This document shows positions 1-8,576 of a stretch of 64,000 nucleotides of DNA, piece after piece (the first letter of the stretch is position 1; each line of letters starts with the position of its first letter). Below the pieces are notes generated by a model that was given only the letters and a program-made list of their open reading frames with translations, was not told the DNA's origin and did not search any database. This DNA comes from Streptomyces vinaceus (GTDB lineage Bacteria; Actinomycetota; Actinomycetes; Streptomycetales; Streptomycetaceae). The stretch is taken from the NCBI RefSeq assembly GCF_008704935.1, contig NZ_CP023692.1:496001-560000 (forward strand), read 5' to 3'. Position numbers and translations under genes: made by a program.

Positions 1-445
1 GGTCCCAGGGGACCGGCTCGACCTGGAAGCCCCCGGCTCCGGTGAAGGCGGTTCCCGAGAACAGCATCAGCAGCGGCGCCTCACCCTCCTCCAGGGCGCT
101 GAGGTAGCGGCCGGAGGCGATGTCCATGTCGTACGAGCACGGTACGACGACGTCGGTCTCGGTCTCCCCGGTGAAACTGGGGACCATCACCGAGACCTGG
201 GCGAACTGGAGGGGCTGGAGGGTGTTCCCCCACCGGGCCCGCTCCCCGAACAGGTCGTGGAGCGCGGCCGCTTCGCCCGAGCCGTAGCCGCGCCGGGCCG
301 GCTCGATGCGGATCTGGCAGCGCAGCGCCAGGGCGTGGACGCGTTTGTCCGGGGCGGTGGTGATGCGCAGCCGGAACACGAGGGTGGGGCCAGCCGCGTA
401 CGGGTCGGCGCGGACCCCGGTGCACGCGAAGGAGAAGTCGGTCAC
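1..445 (-). CDS. DUF6084-family hydrogenase-associated protein (partial, 3' end off window)
   Basis: This is the last visible gene of the hydrogenase operon, and its C-terminus lies beyond the left edge. About 148 residues are visible. It starts at a GTG that overlaps the TGA of the upstream DUF5947 gene (GTGA), so the two are probably translationally coupled. The protein begins VTDFSFACTGVRADPY and ends in the window with QVEPVPWD, a beta-rich pattern without signal peptide or membrane segment. Family assignment rests on recognition of this pattern and on its position next to a DUF5947 gene and a group 1h hydrogenase, an arrangement familiar from actinobacteria. The molecular role is unknown; an accessory function in hydrogenase assembly or electron transfer is inferred from context only. 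Confidence 0.8.
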   Translation of the reverse strand, partial: MTDFSFACTGVRADPYAAGPTLVFRLRITTAPDKRVHALALRCQIRIEPARRGYGSGEAAALHDLFGERARWGNTLQPLQFAQVSVMVPSFTGETETDVVVPCSYDMDIASGRYLSALEEGEAPLLMLFSGTAFTGAGGFQVEPVPWD

Positions 446-1119
446 GGCCGCCCCTCCCCCGCCCCGGCCGGGACCTTGGCCCGGCGCTCCACCTGGGCGA
501 AGAAGGCGTCGAGCGCGGCGCGGGCCTCGGCCCCGCCGTCGAAGCCCTGCCACAGCAGCCGCATCCGCCCCACCAGCTCGTAGCAGATGTCGATGGGCAC
601 GAGGTAGCACTCGGTGCGGCCGCCGGTCCGGCGCAGCAGCAGCGCCTCGACATCGGGTTCGAGCAGCGCGGCGAGCGCGCCGCCGCCGAGGACGTCCTGC
701 CAGGTGGCCGGGTCCAGTTCGCTCTCGGTGGCTCCGGCCGGGCTGGGGTAGAGCGCGACCAGCCGGTCGAGGGCGGCGTTGCGGAAGAAGAAGGCGACGC
801 CGACCGGGATCTGGAGCCGCTCCCAGGCGCCGTCGCCGAGCCGGTGGTCCGGGTCGGTGAGGTAGCGGTCGGGGACGGCGCGGAAGCGCCCGGTGGCGGC
901 GCCGGGCCGGTCGAACAGGAGGGCGCAGGCGGTGCAGGCGCAGACCAGGGCCCTCTTCTCGACCTCCACCAGGTGGCGGTGGCCGTCCTCGGGGACCGCC
1001 ACCGCGCACAGTTCGCAGCGCTCGACCCGGGGCGGCCGGGGCCCGGTGAACCGGCGCAGCCCGCGCGGGCCGGCCGGGGCTGCGGGCTCCGCCGCCGTCC
1101 AGGGGTGCGTCGCGCTCAC
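442..1119 (-). CDS. DUF5947-family protein with zinc-ribbon-like cysteines
   Basis: A cytoplasmic protein of 225 residues in the hydrogenase operon, starting at a GTG that overlaps the end of the NifU-like gene by 4 nt. The N-terminal third has a CELC pair (about residues 36-39) and a later CACTAC cluster (about 60-65), which could form a metal site. The rest is a mixed alpha/beta domain ending in a short basic tail. DUF5947 proteins are known as neighbours of actinobacterial high-affinity [NiFe] hydrogenases but have no assigned activity. A role as a metal- or Fe-S-linked assembly or redox partner is inference. No signal peptide or membrane span is visible. Confidence 0.85.
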   Translation of the reverse strand: MSATHPWTAAEPAAPAGPRGLRRFTGPRPPRVERCELCAVAVPEDGHRHLVEVEKRALVCACTACALLFDRPGAATGRFRAVPDRYLTDPDHRLGDGAWERLQIPVGVAFFFRNAALDRLVALYPSPAGATESELDPATWQDVLGGGALAALLEPDVEALLLRRTGGRTECYLVPIDICYELVGRMRLLWQGFDGGAEARAALDAFFAQVERRAKVPAGAGEGRP

Positions 1120-1637
1120 CGGGCCCGCGCCGGGGCCTGCGGGCGGGTGCCGATCTGGAGCAGGGGCAGGGGCGGTTCGGCCGCTTCGAGCTCCACCGAG
1201 GTCACCTCGGGCGCGAAGCAGGCCAGCGCGTCCTCGACGCCCTGCGGTACGGCGTCCCCGCCGGAACCGCAGCCACAGCCGCCGCCCGGGGCGGAGCGCA
1301 GGCGCAGCACGCCGGTCGCCGCGTCGAAGCCGACGAGCTCCACGGGGTCCCGTACGGAGTCCAGGGCGCGGGCGATCCGGGCGTGGACGTCCTCGGGGTG
1401 CAGGTCGTGCAGGGCCAGCAGGCTCGCGACGAGCTCGTCGTCCAGCAGGCCGCCGAGGCGCTCCACGCCGAGCCGCTCCACGATGCGGGCGAGCCCGGCC
1501 CCGTAGAAGTCCATGAGCACGCGCACGAGTTCCTCGGCCGCGGCGCAGGCCGCGCGGTCGCCGGAGGCGGCCAGCCGGTCGAGGACCTCGTCCACCCGCC
1601 GGCCCGCCTCGCGGGCGTCGGTCACCGTCACGCTCAT
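1116..1637 (-). CDS. NifU-like C-terminal domain protein
   Basis: A 173-residue protein between the hydrogenase large subunit and the DUF5947 gene. The ATG at 1637 overlaps the end of the large-subunit gene (stop at 1634-1636), so coupling is likely. An N-terminal helical part (residues 1-95) is followed by a NifU-like domain containing GGGCGCGSGG around residue 125. The usual NifU CxxC Fe-S motif is here a Gly/Cys-rich CGCGSGG, so cluster binding is plausible but not certain. NifU-type domains carry or deliver Fe-S clusters. In this operon the natural client would be the hydrogenase small subunit or a dedicated electron acceptor. Confidence 0.82.
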   Translation of the reverse strand: MSVTVTDAREAGRRVDEVLDRLAASGDRAACAAAEELVRVLMDFYGAGLARIVERLGVERLGGLLDDELVASLLALHDLHPEDVHARIARALDSVRDPVELVGFDAATGVLRLRSAPGGGCGCGSGGDAVPQGVEDALACFAPEVTSVELEAAEPPLPLLQIGTRPQAPARAR

Positions 1638-3418
1638 CCGCCCAGTCCGCTCAGGCCGGTGGGCACGTGCATCTGCTTGACCGTCTTGCCGCTGCCGACG
1701 TACATGTGGACGCCGCAGGGCAGGCAGGGGTCGAAGCTGCGCACGGCGCGCATGATGTCGATGCCCTTGAAGTTCTCCGGGGAGTTCTCCTCGAAGATCG
1801 GGGTGTTCTGGACGGCGTCCTCGTACGGTCCGGGGGTGCCGAAGGTGTCGCGGGTGCTGGCGTTCCACGGGGTGGGCGGGTACGGGTGGTAGTTGGCGAT
1901 CTTGCCGTCCCGGATCACCATGTGGTGCGAGAGCACGCCGCGCACGGCCTCGGTGAAGCCGACTCCGATGGACTCGTCCGGAACCTCGAACTTCTCCCAG
2001 GTCTGGGTGCGTCCGGCGCGGACCTCGGCCAGGCCCTTCTCCGCGCAGTGCAGCGCGATGGCGGCCGCGTACGCCTGGAAGTACGTGCGGGCGCGGTTGC
2101 GTTCCAGCGCGTTGCTCCACTTCGGGATCTGCCACTCGAAGCGGGTCTCGGGCTTGGTCATGGTGCGGGGCAGGGTGATGACCACGCTGTGGCCGGTGGC
2201 CTGGACGTAGTCGGTGTGCACCAGCCCGGACAGGGCGGTGGACCACAGGCGGGCGATGGGGCCGCCGCCCGTGTCGAGGGCGAGGTGGTCCTTGCCGTCG
2301 AACCAGCGCGGGGACATCACCCAGCTGTACTTGTCGTCGAAGTTCCGCTTCTGCGGGGCCGGGATGGTGTGCTGGTTCCACGGGTGGCGGGCGTCGACCG
2401 GGTTGCCGAGCGGGTCGTGGGTGACGAACTTCTCCTGGCCCTGCCAGTCGTCGTAGTACGAGCTGCCGAGCAGGATGCGGATGCCGAGGTTGATCTCGGT
2501 GAGGTCGTTGGTGACCAGCTTCCCGTCCACCACCACGCCCGGGGTGACGAACATCTTCCGTCCCCAGTCGGTCATGTTGGCGTACGTGAAGTCGCAGTAC
2601 TCGGGGTCGTTGAGCGCGCCCCAGCAGCCGAGCAGGACGCGCCTGCGGCCGACCTCCTCGTACCCGGGCAGGGCCTCGTAGAAGAAGTCGAAGAGGTCGT
2701 CGTGGAGCGGGACGACCTTCTTCATGAACTCGCAGTACCGCATGAGGCGGCTCATGTAGTCCGTGAAGAGCTGGACGGAGGCGATGGTGCCGACGCCGCC
2801 CGGGTAGAGGGTGGAGGGGTGCACATGGCGGCCCTCCATCAGGCAGAACATCTCGCGCGTGTACCGGCTGACCTGGAGGGCCTCGCGGTAGAACTCGCCC
2901 TCGATGGGGTTGAGCGAGCGCATGATGTCGGCGATGGTGCGGTAGCCGTGGTCCCCGGCGTGCGGGGCCTCGGTGCGCTCGGCGAGTTCGAGGACGCCGG
3001 GGTTGGTCTCGCGGACCATCTTCTCGCAGTAGTCGACCCCGACCAGGTTCTCCTGGAAGATGTTGTGGTCGAACATGTACTCCGCCGACTCGCCCAGGTT
3101 GATGATCCACTCGGCGAGGTGGGGCGGCTTCACCCCGTACGCCATGTTCTGGGCGTAGACGGAGCAGGTGGCGTGGTTGTCGCCGCAGATCCCGCAGATG
3201 CGGCTGGTGATGAAGTGCGCGTCGCGGGGGTCCTTGCCGCGCATGAAGACGCTGTAGCCGCGGAAGACGGACGAGGTGCTGTAGCACTCCGCGACCTTCT
3301 TCTGCTTGAAGTCGATCTTCGTGTGGATGCCGAGACTGCCCACGATCCGGGTGATCGGATCCCAGGCCATCTCCACCAGGCCGCTGCCGTCACCGGCCGC
3401 CTTCGTCTTCGGTGTCAT
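1634..3418 (-). CDS. hhyL: [NiFe] hydrogenase large subunit, group 1h (high-affinity type)
   Basis: Catalytic subunit of an uptake [NiFe] hydrogenase, 594 residues with an ATG start. Both nickel-binding motifs are intact: RICGICGDNH at residues 73-82 (Cys75, Cys78) and DPCLPCGVH at 563-571 (Cys565, Cys568). A 23-residue tail after His571 is the expected site of C-terminal maturation cleavage. The early motif GLVEMAWDPITRIVGSLGIH is typical of the large-subunit N-terminus. Related actinobacterial enzymes oxidise H2 at atmospheric concentration and, in Streptomyces, are expressed in spores. Group 1h is assigned from the motifs and operon partners, not from a phylogeny. It lies 94 nt downstream of the small-subunit gene. 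Confidence 0.97.
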   Translation of the reverse strand: MTPKTKAAGDGSGLVEMAWDPITRIVGSLGIHTKIDFKQKKVAECYSTSSVFRGYSVFMRGKDPRDAHFITSRICGICGDNHATCSVYAQNMAYGVKPPHLAEWIINLGESAEYMFDHNIFQENLVGVDYCEKMVRETNPGVLELAERTEAPHAGDHGYRTIADIMRSLNPIEGEFYREALQVSRYTREMFCLMEGRHVHPSTLYPGGVGTIASVQLFTDYMSRLMRYCEFMKKVVPLHDDLFDFFYEALPGYEEVGRRRVLLGCWGALNDPEYCDFTYANMTDWGRKMFVTPGVVVDGKLVTNDLTEINLGIRILLGSSYYDDWQGQEKFVTHDPLGNPVDARHPWNQHTIPAPQKRNFDDKYSWVMSPRWFDGKDHLALDTGGGPIARLWSTALSGLVHTDYVQATGHSVVITLPRTMTKPETRFEWQIPKWSNALERNRARTYFQAYAAAIALHCAEKGLAEVRAGRTQTWEKFEVPDESIGVGFTEAVRGVLSHHMVIRDGKIANYHPYPPTPWNASTRDTFGTPGPYEDAVQNTPIFEENSPENFKGIDIMRAVRSFDPCLPCGVHMYVGSGKTVKQMHVPTGLSGLGG

Positions 3419-3512
3419 CTTGTCTGCCGTGACCCTTCTTGGAGCCGGGAGCTGGAGGTACGTGGAGCCGGTGCGGTGGACGGGGTGGCGGGCGCAGCCG
3501 GGGCGGCGGGGG

Positions 3513-4571
<1,059 letters not shown>

Positions 4572-4688
4572 GAGGATCGCTCCTTGGAAGGGGATGCGGG
4601 GGGGGTGGGTGGGGCCGGGGGACGCGGACGGGAACGAGAACGGGGACGGCTGACGGGCAGGTGCTCCGCGCCGGCCTCACCCTTCTTG

Positions 4689-6503
4689 CTAGCAGTCGGC
4701 CGGGTCCGGCGCCCTGTCTTGTACGGCCGGTCCAGTGACCCGGGGCCGCCGGGAGGGCAGCGGGGCCGTACGCCGTCCGGGCACCGTGCGCACCAGGTGG
4801 GGCGGGGTGCGGTCGGCGGGTTCCTTGCGTACGAAGGCGCGGCGCAGGGCGTGGTACGGGGCCTGCGGGTCGAAGAAGGTCTCCCGCATCCGGGCCAGCT
4901 CGTCCTCCCGGTAGGCGGCCAGCGGGCGGACGCTCTCGTCGGCGTCGCGGCGGGCCTTCTTGCCGGCGATCCGGGACAGGACGGCGGGCGAGTCCGCCAC
5001 GCGGACGGCGAGCCGGGACGTCTCGTCCGCGAACTCCTGCGGGGCGCAGTCGATCGTACGGTCGACCAGCCCGAGCCGGCGGGCGGCCTCGGCGCTGATC
5101 GGCAGGGCGTCGGCGGTGAGGCGCTGCGCGACGCCGGTGCCGGTCCGGCGGGGCAGGGTGTAGGTCCAGTACTCGGATCCGTACAGGCCCATCAAGCGGT
5201 AGTGCGGGTTGAGGACGACGCCGCTGCGGCACCAGACCTCGTCGGCCGCGAGGGCGAGCATGGCCCCGCCGGCGGCCGCGTTGCCGCCGAGGGCGGCCAC
5301 GACGAACCGGTCGGTGGTGGTCAGGACGGCCTCGACCAGGTCGTCCATGGCGTTGATGTTGGCCCAGGACTCCTCGGCCGGGTCGGCGGCCGCCTCGATG
5401 ACTCCGAGGTGGATGCCGTTGGAGAAGAAGTCGCGGCCACCGCCGAGGACGAGGACGGAGACGGGCCGGGTGCAGGCCTCCCGGTAGGCGGCGAGCAGGC
5501 GCCGGCACTGCGTGGTGCTCATCGCGCCGCCGGGGAAGGAGAACGTGAGGAAGCCGGCGCCGCCCCGTTCCCGGTAGGTGATGTCCGACCAGGTGCGCGG
5601 GGCGTCCGTGTCCGCGTCCGCGCGCGTGTCGGCGTCGTCGGCGTCGGCCCAGGTCGGCGCGGGGATCTCGGGGAGCGGCGGCAGGCGGTCGCCGAGGGCG
5701 AGGGTGGCGGGGAGCTTGACGGGGGCCGGCCCGCCCGGCTCCCCGGGCATGCGCCGCGCCCGCAGCTCGGGGATCCACACGGCTCCGTCGACGGTGGCCC
5801 GGCAGATCGCGCCCGCGCGGGTGGCGATCAGCTCGCCGGGGCGGCCGCGCAGCAGGTCCTCGGGGTGGCCGCCGTGCAGGAACCACTGGCCGCCGAGCAG
5901 CTCGTCGAGTACGCCGGGCTGGGAATCGGCGGCGCGCAGCGCGCGGACGACGCTCCGCGTGGAGTCGTTCGCCCAGTCGATGCGGCGCAGTTCCTGGCGC
6001 AGGTACGGCCGGGTGCGGCCGGAGAGCTGCCGCTGGGGGACGTAGGTACCGGAGGCGAAGCGGTCGACGGCCGTCAGGACGGCGGACAGGGCGGCGTCGG
6101 CGATCTCGCCGCGGTACGCGTCGCTCTTGCCGACGGGGGGCAGCGGGCAGTCCGCAGTGGCCCAGACGTCGCCCGCGTCCATCTCCTCGCAGGCCTGGAG
6201 GACGGTCACGCCCCAGCGGGTGGCGTCCTCGGTGACGGCCCAGTCGAGCGAGGAGGGTCCGCGGTCGCCCACGGGCCCCGGGTGGACGATCAGGCACGTG
6301 TGCGCGGACCAGACTTCCCTGGGGATGGGCGTCTTCAGCATCGGCGCGAGCACCAGGTCAGGCCGGTGGCGGTCGACGGCTTCGGCCAGGGAGACGCCGG
6401 GCAGGGCGAGCTCGACCGCCACGCTGTGCCCGCGGTCCCTCAGTTCCGCGTGCACGCGCTGGGTGAGACTGTTGAACGCGCTGGCGGCGAGCAGGATGTG
6501 CAC
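4689..6503 (-). CDS. hypX: HypX/HoxX-type hydrogenase maturation protein (formyl transferase-crotonase fusion)
   Basis: A two-domain protein of about 604 residues. The N-terminal half (about 1-280) is a formyltetrahydrofolate transferase/hydrolase-like fold with VHPGPVGDRGPSSLDWA. The C-terminal half (about 300-570) is an enoyl-CoA hydratase (crotonase) fold with VLGGGRDFFSNGIHL and ALGGNAAAGGAML. HypX converts the formyl group of N10-formyl-THF to CO, the active-site carbonyl ligand of [NiFe] hydrogenases made under air. The GTG at 6503 is preferred because GGGAG lies just upstream and the protein then starts VHILLAAS like other HypX; a TTG at 6515 would add four residues. It is the first gene of the minus-strand hydrogenase operon, 117 nt ahead of the small subunit. 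Confidence 0.92.
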   Translation of the reverse strand: MHILLAASAFNSLTQRVHAELRDRGHSVAVELALPGVSLAEAVDRHRPDLVLAPMLKTPIPREVWSAHTCLIVHPGPVGDRGPSSLDWAVTEDATRWGVTVLQACEEMDAGDVWATADCPLPPVGKSDAYRGEIADAALSAVLTAVDRFASGTYVPQRQLSGRTRPYLRQELRRIDWANDSTRSVVRALRAADSQPGVLDELLGGQWFLHGGHPEDLLRGRPGELIATRAGAICRATVDGAVWIPELRARRMPGEPGGPAPVKLPATLALGDRLPPLPEIPAPTWADADDADTRADADTDAPRTWSDITYRERGGAGFLTFSFPGGAMSTTQCRRLLAAYREACTRPVSVLVLGGGRDFFSNGIHLGVIEAAADPAEESWANINAMDDLVEAVLTTTDRFVVAALGGNAAAGGAMLALAADEVWCRSGVVLNPHYRLMGLYGSEYWTYTLPRRTGTGVAQRLTADALPISAEAARRLGLVDRTIDCAPQEFADETSRLAVRVADSPAVLSRIAGKKARRDADESVRPLAAYREDELARMRETFFDPQAPYHALRRAFVRKEPADRTPPHLVRTVPGRRTAPLPSRRPRVTGPAVQDRAPDPADC

Positions 6504-6829
6504 GTGATCTCCCAAGCGTCCGGCCCCCGGCGATCTGCGGCCGCGGCAGGTACGGCCGCTGGCGATCGTCGGTCACGGGCGCCCGCGGGCCGCTGAGGCC
6601 TACGGGGGTGTCACCCGGAAGTGGCCACCCGGGACCGCCACCTGGTGGAGGGCGACGGGCACGGTCCCCCGCCGGCCGGAGCCCCGGGCGCCGCGAAGCG
6701 GTCCGGATCAGCCGAGGGGGCGCCCTCGCCGGCGCGTACGGGCAGGGCGGGGAAGGTGTTCGCGGCGTGCTCGCTGGGGTGCACCGGCATCGGCGGGGCA
6801 GCCGGCGGTGGTCTGCCGCGGGCGCGGGA
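6504..6829. other. Intergenic region upstream of the hydrogenase operon
   Basis: This non-coding stretch lies between the hypX start and the terminator-like hairpin of the next gene. It must hold the hydrogenase operon promoter, but I see no convincing -10/-35 pair in this very GC-rich sequence. A possible 75-codon minus frame at 6611-6838 is proline/arginine-rich and judged spurious. Confidence 0.5.
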
Positions 6830-6862
6830 CCGGTCCACCGACGCCTGCCGTCAGTGGACCGG
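6830..6862 (-). terminator. Hairpin terminator after the PBP-like gene
   Basis: CCGGTCCAC (6830-6838) pairs perfectly with GTGGACCGG (6854-6862). The stem extends inward by GACG/CGTC with one mismatch, leaving a 5-nt loop. It starts 18 nt past the stop of the minus-strand gene ending at 6880. There is no U-tract, as is common in Streptomyces. Confidence 0.6.
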
Positions 6863-6879
6863 CCGGGGTCCCGGTGCCG

Positions 6880-8526
6880 TCAGCAGCCCGGGGCGCCCGT
6901 ACCGCCGCGCTGCGGCAGGCTCAGGTTGGGGGCGGAGCCCGGCCAGGTGAGGGTGACGGTCTTCGTCGCCCCGTCCGGGCCCAGCTGGACGATGGGGGTG
7001 GGCTTGCCGACCGGGTTGCCGTCGGCGCCGAACGAGAGCCAGCCACTCGCCCCCGGGAGCATCTGCGCGCAGTAGAACTGGTGGAGGATGCCGGTCTCCA
7101 GCCCCGGGTTCCTCAGGCCCGCCTCGTCGTGCCGGGCCGCGCTGATCGCGGCGACGGCGGCGTCGTGCGAGAGCATGGCCTGGCCGCTGGCGAGGTCCGC
7201 GGGGTCGAAGGACAGCGGCTGCGCGCCGGACTGGGTGGTGGCCAGGGGCTGCTTCGTGCAGGGGTCCGGCCGGCCGGTGAACGCCGACCAGAACTGGTCG
7301 TAGTTGCGCTTGGCGTCCGATCCGGGGCATTCGGTCCCCCACTCGTCCGGACTGGCCAGGGCCGTGTACACCACCGTGACCCGGCCGGAGGCGACGCCCT
7401 TGAGGACCGCGTCGTCGCGGATGGCCTCGGACGCGTCGTCCCCGACCACGATGCGCAGCTGGGCGGTGCCGCAGGGGCTGCCCTGCACCCAGTTCTGCAC
7501 GAAGGCTCCGAGGTCGCGGCCCCGACCGGCGAAGTAGACGACGGAGGGCGCGGCCTGGCACAGGTTGGCGTGCATCAGGTTGAACTGCTGGACCAGGTAG
7601 TCCTGGCGGCCGGCTCCGCTCGGCAGGCTGCGGGGCGAGGTGTACGGGAGCACCGTCACCGTGCGGTCCGGTGCCTGGAAACGGGTCTTGGCCTCCGCCG
7701 CCAGCGTGGCCGTGTAGTCGTCGCCGGCGACGCTGTCCGCCACCACCGCGAGCGAGGTCACGGCCGGGCGCAGTCCCGTCACGTACTGGGCGGCCGCGAT
7801 GACGGAGTCGGAGTTGGTGGGCGAGACGCGGAACATGTCGGGGATCGGCCGCTTGCCCGCCGGGTCCGAGGGGTCCACGTTCATGGAGTTGCCGGTGACG
7901 GTCGATCCGATGACGGGGATGTGCAGTTGGGCGGAAATGGCCGCGGCGGCCTGCCGGGTCTGCTCGGTGCTCTGGCCGAGGCCCACGACCGCCGAGATGT
8001 GCTCGGCCTCCGCGTACTTGCCGATCCCGGCGACCGCCTGCTGCCAGGACCCGTACTGGCTCCCCATGTTGGCCAGGTACAGCTTGACCCCAGGTGTACT
8101 GCCGTACGCGGCCGTGTTGTTGGCGCGCCAGACCGCGGTCATGGCCCCCTCGATGTTGGGGTACAGCGACTCGTAGGTCAGCGTGTCCACGTCTTCCACG
8201 GGCGAGAAGTTCAGCATCAGCACGACGCTGGTGGTGTTTCCCTTCACCGCCTGGTTGGCGGTGCGGACCGCGTCCTCCAGCTTGCGCATGCGCTCCGGTT
8301 CGCCCTTGGTGAAGGGCGTGCTGTCGAGGTTCACGCCGACGCACGCCGCCGGTTTTCCGGCGGCGGTCATCCCGGCCCCGCACGATAGGTCCGGCGGGAA
8401 CAGCACCCGGTAGCCCCATGCGCCGCCGAACACGGCACCGGCCAGGAGGAGGAGGGCTGCGGCCAGGGAGAGCACCGGGTGGCGGCGCAGCCGGCCGAGT
8501 CGGGGGTTGCGTACACCTGCGGGCAT
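6880..8526 (-). CDS. Membrane-anchored type 1 periplasmic-binding-like protein
   Basis: This 548-residue protein has one N-terminal membrane segment (about residues 16-40, leucine/alanine-rich) after a basic cytoplasmic stretch. A large extracellular domain follows that resembles the branched-chain amino-acid/leucine-binding fold of ABC transporter substrate-binding proteins. Features include VVGLGQSTEQTRQAAAAISAQLHIPVI-like alternation near residue 160-200, and several cysteines. There is no lipobox: the segment is an uncleaved anchor, unlike a normal ABC lipoprotein. No permease or transporter ATPase lies nearby. Instead the upstream gene (49 nt away) is a cytoplasmic P-loop ATPase. A sensor role is therefore as likely as transport; this is inference. 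The ATG at 8526 follows GGAG. Confidence 0.8.
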   Translation of the reverse strand: MPAGVRNPRLGRLRRHPVLSLAAALLLLAGAVFGGAWGYRVLFPPDLSCGAGMTAAGKPAACVGVNLDSTPFTKGEPERMRKLEDAVRTANQAVKGNTTSVVLMLNFSPVEDVDTLTYESLYPNIEGAMTAVWRANNTAAYGSTPGVKLYLANMGSQYGSWQQAVAGIGKYAEAEHISAVVGLGQSTEQTRQAAAAISAQLHIPVIGSTVTGNSMNVDPSDPAGKRPIPDMFRVSPTNSDSVIAAAQYVTGLRPAVTSLAVVADSVAGDDYTATLAAEAKTRFQAPDRTVTVLPYTSPRSLPSGAGRQDYLVQQFNLMHANLCQAAPSVVYFAGRGRDLGAFVQNWVQGSPCGTAQLRIVVGDDASEAIRDDAVLKGVASGRVTVVYTALASPDEWGTECPGSDAKRNYDQFWSAFTGRPDPCTKQPLATTQSGAQPLSFDPADLASGQAMLSHDAAVAAISAARHDEAGLRNPGLETGILHQFYCAQMLPGASGWLSFGADGNPVGKPTPIVQLGPDGATKTVTLTWPGSAPNLSLPQRGGTGAPGC

Positions 8527-8576
8527 GAGGACTCCTTGCGGTGCGCCCGGCCACGCGGCGGCGTGGCGCGGAGGGG

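Noticed and set aside
6611..6838. A 75-codon minus frame in the gap before hypX
   Set aside because: Pro/Arg-rich, no convincing ribosome site and no similarity to a known family; overlaps the terminator hairpin.
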